Origin: a virus
DNA: 25,003 nucleotides
Virus record (IMG/VR): IMGVR_UViG_3300049596_000047
Span: 1 to 25,003 of that record
Direction: 5' to 3' (one strand)
Part shown: positions 12,511 through 20,400 of the stretch, one piece after another
Position numbering within the stretch: position 1 is the first letter of the stretch
Layout of the letters: every line of letters starts with the position of its first letter
Made by a program: the position numbers and the translations under genes
The notes under the pieces: generated by a model
The model's input: only the letters and a program-made list of their open reading frames with translations
Told to the model about the DNA's origin: nothing
The model's database searches: none

Positions 12511-13047
12511 TTACTCAAAAACAGGACGTGGTTTAACTTTTGCATCGAATCCTACGCCGCCGCCTTCAATTGAAACCAATGTCTTGCCATTGCTATCGCG
12601 TTCACCCAGCAATTGTTCTTGCTGAACTTTAATCTTTTCTTGCTCTTCCATAGGGGCAAGGTGATGAAGTTCATACATCAGCTCTTGATAAATGTCCATA
12701 GGCAATTTATACAAAAGCATCTCGTTGCAAGCAACAAAACCTGTGTGTTCGCCAGCTTTCACTTTCAGATGCTCAAAGCCGGGTAATTCTTCGGCTTTTA
12801 CTGGTTCGTAGCCCAGTCGCATACGCTTGTGAATTGGATCATATTGGTTGGTAGAAGACAACCAGCATAGGTGGTATCCCGGAATCTCGGGAGGGGTCGG
12901 AAGCGCTTCTTGAAGCCACTCCGAGCGGAACATCCTACGACGCTCCTCGGAAGAAACAAAGTTTTCTTCAGGTGCAGCACGCGATGCATCTTGCATAGCA
13001 CGATTCTCACGTCCTGCGTTGGTATTCTTTTTGATACGATCATCCAT
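12511..13047 (-). CDS. Unknown head-module protein (178 aa)
   Basis: I do not recognise a named family. The 178 residues have a basic, polar N-terminus (MDDRIKKNTNAGRENRAM), then SSEERRRMFRSEWLQEALPTP. A central compact region contains PGYHLCWLSSTNQYDP and LGYEPVKAEELPGFEHLKV, and the C-terminal part contains helices around PMEEQEKIKVQQEQL. It is encoded two bases after the scaffold candidate and before the decoration protein. This position and the absence of membrane or enzymatic motifs point to a small head protein or assembly factor, by inference. Confidence 0.75.
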   Translation of the reverse strand: MDDRIKKNTNAGRENRAMQDASRAAPEENFVSSEERRRMFRSEWLQEALPTPPEIPGYHLCWLSSTNQYDPIHKRMRLGYEPVKAEELPGFEHLKVKAGEHTGFVACNEMLLYKLPMDIYQELMYELHHLAPMEEQEKIKVQQEQLLGERDSNGKTLVSIEGGGVGFDAKVKPRPVFE

Positions 13048-13049
13048 GA

Positions 13050-14033
13050 TTATTTCCGTTTCTGTTGTTTGTCATATTCTGCGAACTTGCGAATCATTTT
13101 GTTTCGCTGCTCAACGTTATCCCACATGCCCGCCTCTTTAATGGCGGCAACGCGCTTAGGGTCAACGATGTATTCGTTGGCTCTTGTCGTCGCTGTAGTA
13201 TCACGTCCTGAACTTGTCACAACAGACCTCGGTCTCTGGTTTCTCGTACCATTACTATACCCCGAATTATATCGGTGTGGTAAATATTTTTGCAATCTGT
13301 CGTCGAGCTCATCCCAATAGTCGGGAAGTGCTGGGTCGTAGCCTTCTTCGGTCAACGCCACGTCAATGGTCTGAGCAATCTTAGAATCTGCGTCCTTCAA
13401 TTGGGGGTCATACCACTTATTCTTATCGATCCAATCTGAGGCCATTTTCTGGACCATTGGGTCGGGAAGTTTAATGTTCTGCGAGGATTGCGAAAGCTGC
13501 TTGTTAGCATTTTCACGCAATGACTGCAAAGACTCTAAATGCCGCTGGCTATCGTACCAGAGCTGCTGAGCTTTGGTAACTTCTTCACCATTTCGAGCAT
13601 TGACAGCCTCTTGTAGCTTCATTTTGGCGTACTCAAGCCTTGTACCAGCATCATCAATGGCCTTGTCGACCCTTGCTAGCTCGGCACCAGACGTGCGTTT
13701 CTCCAAAAGAGCTACTCGCTCCGCCATTTGCGAGTTTTGTTTTCGCAATGCCGTGATTAAATGATTAGATTCACGGGCTTTTTCACGATGAAGTTGCTTC
13801 TTAAGCTTTCTTTCTTCACGTCGAGCGGCACGAATGGCCTCTCTTTCCGGATCGTCTGTGGTAGAACCTTCACCATTGTCATCTCCGAGTCCCTCAGCAT
13901 CATCTGATGCATCAGATATGCCATCTTCGTCATCATCAGACTGGGGATTTGACATTCCTTCGGGTAGTTGCGCAATCGCAGACCCGTCTTTGGTCTCATC
14001 AACCTGCATTTCCAACTTTTCAGTTGCATTCAT
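13050..14033 (-). CDS. Capsid scaffolding protein candidate (327 aa)
   Basis: The product is 327 residues. Residues 15-65 are very acidic (SDDDEDGISDASDDAEG, then DDPEREAIRAARREERK). Residues 65-180 are strongly helical and charged with coiled-coil character (EKARESNHLITALRKQNSQM through HLESLQSLRENANKQLSQ). The C-terminal part is basic with an amphipathic helix (MIRKFAEYDKQQKRK). Acidic helical proteins with a basic C-terminal helix, encoded just upstream of the coat gene, are typical scaffolding proteins that guide procapsid assembly and then leave. Sequence families of scaffolds are poorly conserved, so the call rests on composition and gene order. An AAAGGA ribosome-binding site precedes the start. 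Confidence 0.75.
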   Translation of the reverse strand: MNATEKLEMQVDETKDGSAIAQLPEGMSNPQSDDDEDGISDASDDAEGLGDDNGEGSTTDDPEREAIRAARREERKLKKQLHREKARESNHLITALRKQNSQMAERVALLEKRTSGAELARVDKAIDDAGTRLEYAKMKLQEAVNARNGEEVTKAQQLWYDSQRHLESLQSLRENANKQLSQSSQNIKLPDPMVQKMASDWIDKNKWYDPQLKDADSKIAQTIDVALTEEGYDPALPDYWDELDDRLQKYLPHRYNSGYSNGTRNQRPRSVVTSSGRDTTATTRANEYIVDPKRVAAIKEAGMWDNVEQRNKMIRKFAEYDKQQKRK

Positions 14034-14046
14034 ATATCATCCTTTC

Positions 14047-14066
14047 AAAGCTTAAATAAAAGCTTT
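14047..14066 (-). other. AT-rich hairpin at the GroES-scaffold junction
   Basis: The transcribed strand holds AAAGCTT, TTATTT, AAGCTTT, a perfect seven-pair stem-loop that overlaps the last codons and stop of the GroES-like gene and ends about 13 bases before the scaffold ATG. It could influence translation of the scaffold by masking the region near its ribosome-binding site, or may simply be AT-rich coincidence. Low confidence. Confidence 0.25.
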
Positions 14067-14474
14067 AATGTCACGAGGATCGCCAGTGACTTTGCCAATG
14101 AGTTCATGATCATTGAAGAAGGTGAAAAGGCATTTGCCCTCTGCGCCTTGCTCGTCTTTGAAATCAATCTCCCATCGATCACCGCCCCACTTTGGTACGC
14201 GAACAAAGTCGCCTACCTGTGCCCATGCGCCTTCAGGCCAAGACTCCATGGACTCGCGTTTCTTAAAAGCAAGAGGCCCGATAGCAATGACTTTCCCAAC
14301 TTGGGTATTCCATTTCTCGGTCTCTTTAGTTTCTTGTGGAATAAAAATTCCAGCAGATGAGACTTTTTCTTTAACTGCTCGTAACTGCACAAGAATTCTC
14401 GCGCCATACGGTGCCATCAAAGGGTCTATGGTAGGGAACGCTTCTGCAAGCGTCTGTTCAATGTCATTCGACAT
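14052..14474 (-). CDS. GroES-like co-chaperonin (140 aa)
   Basis: Residues 20-135 follow the GroES fold. APYGARILVQLRAVKEKVSSAG is the first strand pair. GIFIPQET (42-49) is the mobile loop with a hydrophobic I-F-I triplet at the position that docks on GroEL, VGKVIAIGPLA follows, then VGDFVRVPKWGGDRWEID and a final FFNDHELIGKV strand. A roughly 15-residue insertion (KKRESMESWPEGAWAQ) sits where bacterial GroES has a short turn. Known phage co-chaperonins (T4 gp31 is the model) work with host GroEL to fold the coat protein. The position here, between portal and scaffold or coat genes, fits that job. Its start overlaps the previous gene by 11 bases with a GAGGAAA ribosome-binding sequence. Confidence 0.88.
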   Translation of the reverse strand: MSNDIEQTLAEAFPTIDPLMAPYGARILVQLRAVKEKVSSAGIFIPQETKETEKWNTQVGKVIAIGPLAFKKRESMESWPEGAWAQVGDFVRVPKWGGDRWEIDFKDEQGAEGKCLFTFFNDHELIGKVTGDPRDIKAFI

Positions 14475-14649
14475 TTTTTTCCTCTTCTAAAAGTTGGTTA
14501 ATGATAAACAAGGCTTCCTCCAAGCCTTGGTGCTGGCCAACTAAGCGCTGGTAGGCTTCAAATGTGACTGCGTTTCCCTGAACTAGGGATTCAGCAATTC
14601 GCTCTTGCCTTTGCTTAATAAGACCAATGAAACCTGCAAGTGTTGCCAT
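14464..14649 (-). CDS. Small helical protein between portal and co-chaperonin (61 aa)
   Basis: The product is 61 residues and mostly helical: MATLAGFIGLIKQRQERIAE, then GNAVTFEAYQRLVGQHQGLEEAL and a final acidic INQLLEEEKNVE. It has no membrane segment strong enough to be called. It starts two bases after the preceding stop without an obvious ribosome-binding site of its own, suggesting translational coupling, and its stop overlaps the GroES-like start. It is similar in type to small conserved proteins that follow portal genes in several phages. Its function is unknown. Confidence 0.7.
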   Translation of the reverse strand: MATLAGFIGLIKQRQERIAESLVQGNAVTFEAYQRLVGQHQGLEEALFIINQLLEEEKNVE

Positions 14650-14651
14650 GT

Positions 14652-14939
14652 TTAGCGGCCACGACCTGCAGACTTCTTCACGGGGATCGCGATGGTTACA
14701 GCAAAGCCAGACATCTTCTTGGCGGCTCCGCCTTTTTTCATCGTCGCAATTTTACCAGTAGGCTTAGGCAAAGGTGGGGGCGCAGAGCCACGTGCTGGTA
14801 AATTAGCCACACGAGACTCAGGCATCACACTGCCGCCTGACTTATATTTTTGAATAACGCTTTTGCCTTTGGCCATGGCTGTGGACTCGCCCATTCCCAT
14901 TGCCAAGCGCTTGTGCATGTTAATGCCTTCATCAGCCAT
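14652..14939 (-). CDS. Small Gly/Lys/Pro-rich protein with VIQKYKSGG motif (95 aa)
   Basis: The product is 95 residues, basic and probably disordered, with Met- and Gly-rich parts (LAMGMGESTAMAKGK). It contains VIQKYKSGGSV (28-38), a Pro-rich stretch (GSAPPPLPKPTGK), MKKGGAAKKM and a basic end (KKSAGRGR). VIQKYKxGG is nearly identical to the repeat in the protein at 9776-10228, although the two proteins are otherwise different. The start overlaps the portal stop by eight bases and has its own AGGAG ribosome-binding site. It may be a minor virion or assembly protein that carries a shared docking or packaging peptide. This is inference. Confidence 0.7.
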   Translation of the reverse strand: MADEGINMHKRLAMGMGESTAMAKGKSVIQKYKSGGSVMPESRVANLPARGSAPPPLPKPTGKIATMKKGGAAKKMSGFAVTIAIPVKKSAGRGR

Positions 14940-17472
14940 TTTGAGCTCCTAGAGTTTGTTGAATTAGATTCTGCGCTTCTAAAGCAGTTTTAACCTGCTC
15001 ATACTGTAAGTTAGCGGCATCGCGCGTAAGGTCCGCTGACTTAATTCTTTCTTGCGTAAGATTATTCTCAGTATTCTTAGCCATATCGGCTTGGAGTTTC
15101 TGAGTTGCAAGTTGCATGTCTTGCTGAAGCTTTGCAGCTTCCAATTGCATCTCGGCTTGATCTTTGGTAGCGCGGCGCTGTGTCTCTGCCATGCTGGTTT
15201 GGATGAATGCTTGAGTTGCGGGGTCGGTAGGCGGTTGGCCTGACAATTGCTTAATGGCAGCAATGGCGTTTTGGATGATAGGCGGCAATGCCTTAAAGGT
15301 CTCACCAGTATCCTTATGCACATGCTGCGCAACGGCTGCAAGCAACTGATCCGCGCCTTGTGGCAATGTTTGCTCTTTCAAAACATTAAATGGCCTATTC
15401 AACGCAGCGCTGCTATAAGAATCCACTTGGTTAAGGTACCATAACGTCAAGTGCTGCTTCAAATGCTCTAAACACAATGGAATGAAAGCCGGAGCCATGA
15501 TTGGATTGGCACCATACATTGGGTCTTGCAAATAATCCAAGTGAACCTGAATGTGAGCCAAGTGATCTTGCCGCGGGAACGCACCGGCGTGGCGACCAAA
15601 TGTCATGGCCACATTCTCCAATGCCGGATTCATTTCCTTCACCTCATTAGGATCGGGTAGAACCTCGTTAATGTCAGGCAACTTAATCTGCTTGAGGATT
15701 CGTTTCTCAACAGCAAGGCGGTTGTACAAGTCAGGGTTTTTCTCAGCTCGTGCAGCCAAAGTCTGGATCTGCGCGTACCGTTGCGTTTCAGCAAAGATAT
15801 GAGGGTCAGACACTGGAACAATGTCGGAGTTCTTGGCAAAGTCTTCTTTAGTGACTTCCAAGTCCTCAACCATGTCGCCCTTGACCTGCTCATCCAAGTA
15901 CCAGTTATTCAGCCTTGCAATAACTTTCAACACACGGCGTTGTGAGTCATGGAGTCTTGCATGCACAGCGCTAAACACCGCAGCGCCTTGCTCAATCAAA
16001 GCTTGCGTTGTGCCAACCGGCGCGTTAGATGTAATGTCTGCAATCTTTTCTTCGCTTGTGGTGACCACGCCCTTAGCGGCATTGGATAACCAACCAAGAA
16101 GTTCCAACAGCACAGGAGAGGGCTGGTTAAATGGCAATGGCATGGCAATCTTACGAATGTCATCCACACCCGGTGCGCCTTCAATCTCACTGACCTGCGT
16201 AGGCTCAATGGTTAATGACTGGCCTGATATCTTGGCGCCTTTGAGCTTAAGCATTGTGGGCGCCGTAGTAATATGCGCGGAATCCAGCAACGCCCGCAAT
16301 GCTCCGGTAAGCGCTGCAGATAAGCCACCAATAAGATGCGGTAAACCGATTGCATAAGCACCTCGCCATGGAATGAACTTAAACTCAATCAACCAGTCCA
16401 ACTTGGTCATGGTCTTATCACCGTCCGACCAGTTACGATACAAGCCAACAACCTCAGTTGTCAGGTCATCAATCATTAAGATGTACGGGGCGCGCTTGCC
16501 ATCTGAGTAATTGTCATCATCAAGGTTCAGCCAAGTGTAGATGTGGTATACACGGCGAACGCCGTCTACGTTATCCGCTTGGCTCTTACGACCCTCAATC
16601 TTATTGTTTGCCTTTTCAGCTTTGGACTCTTCAGGCTCCATGCTGGCACGAACAATATCAATGTCAATGTATAAACCACTATCAACGCGTTCTTCAAATA
16701 CTTCCTGCGTAATGTCTTGTACTTCCGTTACGCGGCCTGCGGTGTAGAAGTTTACAGCTGCAAAAGGCAAGTACACATTGTCAATAGGTACAAACTCAGC
16801 GCAAGGCCTACGCTTCTGCTCGTCATACCAGATCTTCATGTATTGGCTACCACCAAGCGGCAACTGCGTCAGCAACTGCTCTTCCTCGTCGCGGTATTCT
16901 TCAATCTGCTCCGTGAGCTGCCAGTTCATGTAGTCGCGCTTACGCTCGGCGCGTTCTACCTTCTCATCCGTAGTCTCGCCAATGATCTTGGTTTTAACCG
17001 GCCCATCGGCGGGGAATAGTTCCTTGATGGCGCGAGCTGAGAAGTCAACACAAGCCTCAGCCATAACAGGGTGGACAACCTTGCTGGCTCCGGTAAACTG
17101 CGCCCCGCCCGGCGCATCATGGCCTAAGCCCGTACGACGCAGACCTTCTTCATATTGCTTATCACGTTCTTCACGAGCTTCTTTGTCTTTCTCAATTAGC
17201 TCAACGTACTTGTGAGCTAATTTGCTGAGATCATAGCTGGTAAGTACATCAGCTAAGTTTTCATAAAAGTCAGGCTCACCCTCAGGCCCTTTGGAATCAT
17301 CTTCCATCCTTACGATAGCTGAGCCGTCGGGCAATTCTTCTACTTCCGGAGTCTCATCTTCCATCTCATCAAACATGGTGAGAGCAGAAGGCCCAGCGGC
17401 TTCGACTTCTTCGTCTGACATAGGCTCGATAAAGCGATCGAAGTCCGGTGGGATTGGCATCTGTGTGGCCAT
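14932..17472 (-). CDS. Portal protein (846 aa)
   Basis: At 846 residues this is a large portal, longer than P22 (about 725) or T7 types. The first 70 residues are acidic (FDEMEDETPEVEELPDG). The body includes KLAHKYVELIEKDKEAREER, FTGASKVVHPVMAEACVDFS, ARAIKELFPADGPVK, MNWQLTEQIEEYRDEEEQL and VPIDNVYLPFAA, the pattern of large podovirus-type portals (outer wing and helical stem). A glycine-containing hinge (AYAIGLPHLIGGLSAALTGA) is followed by the crown-side domain. Residues 765-846 form a long charged helix likely to be coiled coil (QMQLEAAKLQQDMQLATQK and beyond). It assembles as a dodecamer at the packaging vertex. It starts three bases after the giant protein's stop, with a GGAGAA ribosome-binding site. 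Confidence 0.88.
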   Translation of the reverse strand: MATQMPIPPDFDRFIEPMSDEEVEAAGPSALTMFDEMEDETPEVEELPDGSAIVRMEDDSKGPEGEPDFYENLADVLTSYDLSKLAHKYVELIEKDKEAREERDKQYEEGLRRTGLGHDAPGGAQFTGASKVVHPVMAEACVDFSARAIKELFPADGPVKTKIIGETTDEKVERAERKRDYMNWQLTEQIEEYRDEEEQLLTQLPLGGSQYMKIWYDEQKRRPCAEFVPIDNVYLPFAAVNFYTAGRVTEVQDITQEVFEERVDSGLYIDIDIVRASMEPEESKAEKANNKIEGRKSQADNVDGVRRVYHIYTWLNLDDDNYSDGKRAPYILMIDDLTTEVVGLYRNWSDGDKTMTKLDWLIEFKFIPWRGAYAIGLPHLIGGLSAALTGALRALLDSAHITTAPTMLKLKGAKISGQSLTIEPTQVSEIEGAPGVDDIRKIAMPLPFNQPSPVLLELLGWLSNAAKGVVTTSEEKIADITSNAPVGTTQALIEQGAAVFSAVHARLHDSQRRVLKVIARLNNWYLDEQVKGDMVEDLEVTKEDFAKNSDIVPVSDPHIFAETQRYAQIQTLAARAEKNPDLYNRLAVEKRILKQIKLPDINEVLPDPNEVKEMNPALENVAMTFGRHAGAFPRQDHLAHIQVHLDYLQDPMYGANPIMAPAFIPLCLEHLKQHLTLWYLNQVDSYSSAALNRPFNVLKEQTLPQGADQLLAAVAQHVHKDTGETFKALPPIIQNAIAAIKQLSGQPPTDPATQAFIQTSMAETQRRATKDQAEMQLEAAKLQQDMQLATQKLQADMAKNTENNLTQERIKSADLTRDAANLQYEQVKTALEAQNLIQQTLGAQNG

Positions 17473-17475
17473 AAA

Positions 17476-20400
17476 TTATTTTCTCCGCATCATAAGTGCA
17501 TACCGCATTTGGTCTGTAGTCGGATTTTGTTGGACTATACCACCATTTGCCTTCTTGATGAAGGCTTTATCCTGAGTTTGTGTACGAGATGCGCGTTCAG
17601 CTTCTTCTTGTACGAGATCTTCCAGCTCGGCCTGAGACTTGGCGCGTTGCCCCAACCTTGCTCCAATCGTGTTATTGTGGGTATCCATATCATAGTCAGC
17701 AGGCATTTTACCCGTAAACATAGATTTGACAGATTGGAGCGGTGAAGTAACGTACTCGTGTGCTTTGCCTAGAAACTCAGCAGTCTTAGGTCCGTACTTA
17801 CGTGAAAGCGTGCCTGCTGCCAACATATGCCTTGCAGCGTCCCGTTGGTCATTTTGACCTTTTTGTCCAGGGTACATCTCATAGGCCACAGTCTCCGAGT
17901 AAGTCGGGACACTGAACAAGTACGGCGTTTTGACTTCAGGTTTTTTGACTGATCCACCGGCTTGGTAACCACGAACTGGCCCGCCATCAGCGTTGCCTTC
18001 AGGTAAAGCGTCTATGTCATCAGCTCGACTTTCAAGTTCGTCGGCAACTAAGCGAAGAGTGTTGCTTTGCAAATCAGTTGTTCTAAGCGTAAAGTCGCCT
18101 AACGAGTCGCCGACGCCCATAACTTCTTCAAGAAACTCTCTAGCATTGCGCGAATCACGCAAAATGTTAGCAATTCGTCGATAGTCGGCAGAAGTCGTAA
18201 TAGGGTCATCCACGCTAAAATCAATCAGCATATTAGTAATTTGCGGCACACGAGCAATAATTGCTTGCTGTCGTGGCGTTACCGCAGGCGGTACGCCATT
18301 TGGATTCAGTGCTCTAAGTTGCGCGTCAGCCTGCATACCTTGCAGAATATGGTTTAGGTTCAATGCTGTACGCTGCGCAGCACGATCACGCTCCATGGGA
18401 GGCAATCCACGCAGTATCTCGTGATCAAACGTGCCATCATTCAATGCTTGAACAGTGTCACGCAGGTCAGCTATATCCGCACCCGCCTCGTTTGAAAGAC
18501 GTATTGCAAAGTCTGCAGGGCTAAACTCAATGTAGTTTGCGCGTTCACGAAGTGCTTGCGCATAATCGCGACGCTCAGTGTCCGTTAAAGAGATCCAAGG
18601 GCTATTTGCAGTTTGATCTACTGGGTTGCTTAAACCATTTGCCAAGAAACGCAAGTCATCAGGATTTAATTCTGGATCATTCAATGAATTTTCAAGTTGA
18701 ATCATAGCGTCATTGCGCTGATTATCAAGATCTGCGCCACGAAGTCTAAAATCTACAAGCCGTACATCAATTTCATTAATCACATTTTGAATTGCTGATG
18801 CCGCAGCTATGCCGGCAAACCCTTCTCGCTGAAGATACGGAATTTGAGCTGCAAGATCATCTCTATAGCCTTGCAAATAATTTCCAAACCTGTTAAGACT
18901 ACCGGGCGTATCGCCTATTTCGTTTAAATTGTTTTCGGTATAAAGTCTTCCTACGCTTGTTGCAAAAAGCTGAGTGATAGCTTCGTTATGCTCATCTGAC
19001 AGCAATCTAGCCTGATTCCCTATTTCCCTGTTAATTTGCATTAGTGCAACACTTGCCTGATCTTGAGTAGCAGGTCGATATTCTGCAGGCTGTTGCTGTT
19101 GTGGTGGCGCAATAGATTCTTCAATCTGCGTTGCAAGATCACGTAATGCGTCTAATACAGCTATATGCTCAAGTGCAGGGTCAGCTGCGCGCCTCAAAGC
19201 AAGTGCATAGCCTGCAGGATCTATCCGAGGTCTGTTGTTTTCGGCAACGCGTTGCGCAATAGTATCAAAGCGATCAGCAATAACAGGCGTAAAATTTGTA
19301 GCTACGACATCAGCAATTCTATCTACCGCACGAACCCAATCAAACGGTTGCGCAGGCGCATTAGCTGCAGGCCCTACTTCAGGCTCCCAATCGCGTATGT
19401 ACGCGGTATACATATCGTCAGCCAACTCATTTAGCGCAGTCTCAACAGACCCTCGTACAGCAACTTCAGCAGCACTTCGCAATGCTGTAATAAATGCGTC
19501 AGTATCGCGCACAGGATCAAGACCACTGCCTTCAGTAATCACGCGGAAAACTGAGCGCAGTTCATCGCCTGCATCAACACCCATTTGTCGATCAAGTTGC
19601 AATGCTGCGTCATGCGTCATTCGTAAATAATCAGGCACTTGCTCAGGTAGTAAACGATTAGCATCTCTCCAACGAGCAAACTCTTCAACCATGACTTGGT
19701 GAATACCTAAGCCTGCCGGAGAGTCGTCGACATCAGCTTCCCAACGTTGCGAAAAGTCTTGCAACCAGTTTACTTGCTCAGGCGATAAACGATCACGGTA
19801 TTGCGCAAGCAACTCTTCAGTATCCATGTTAGGTATTGGGTCACCTTGCACTGCAACAGCACGTGTGCGCGGTTGTTGCGCAGCTTCTGCAGCTTGACGC
19901 TCGCGTACATAAGTTGCTTGCAATCCTACAGTTTGCAGTAACTCAGTAATGCCATCAGCAACAATGTTAGCAGCAATGCTATGACTGTTAGCATACTCAG
20001 ATTCAAGATCATACAAGCGTTGATTCAAACGGTCCAACGCTCTAACAGGGCCTTCTGCTTGCAATTCGCGGGCAAAAGTTTGTTGAATGTCATTAAAGAA
20101 TGTTTCAGCAAGAGATATGCGGTTTTCTTCGCCAGCTTCAGTAAACGCAACACGCTGTGAGTCCAGAACATTGTCAATTGCCGATGATACAGCACCCGAC
20201 GTATACGCGCCTATACTTTCGCTAGGTCGCTGGCTCATAACTGCAGGTACTGAAGCTTGTGGCTCATTGGCTTTTAAGTTCTCAATATGATTGCGAATAT
20301 CAGCACGTGTAACAAACCTTGGCAAACCTGCAAGGTCGTAGCGCTCAAACTGCGATATAGGCATATCAATCATACCAGCCAAGGCGCGATTTTGCATACG

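Noticed and set aside
13968-14360. Plus-strand open frame of 130 codons
   Set aside because: Antisense to scaffold and GroES-like genes; no independent evidence.
15821-16357. Plus-strand open frame of 178 codons inside the portal gene
   Set aside because: Antisense to the portal; composition typical of a shadow frame, no neighbours on that strand.
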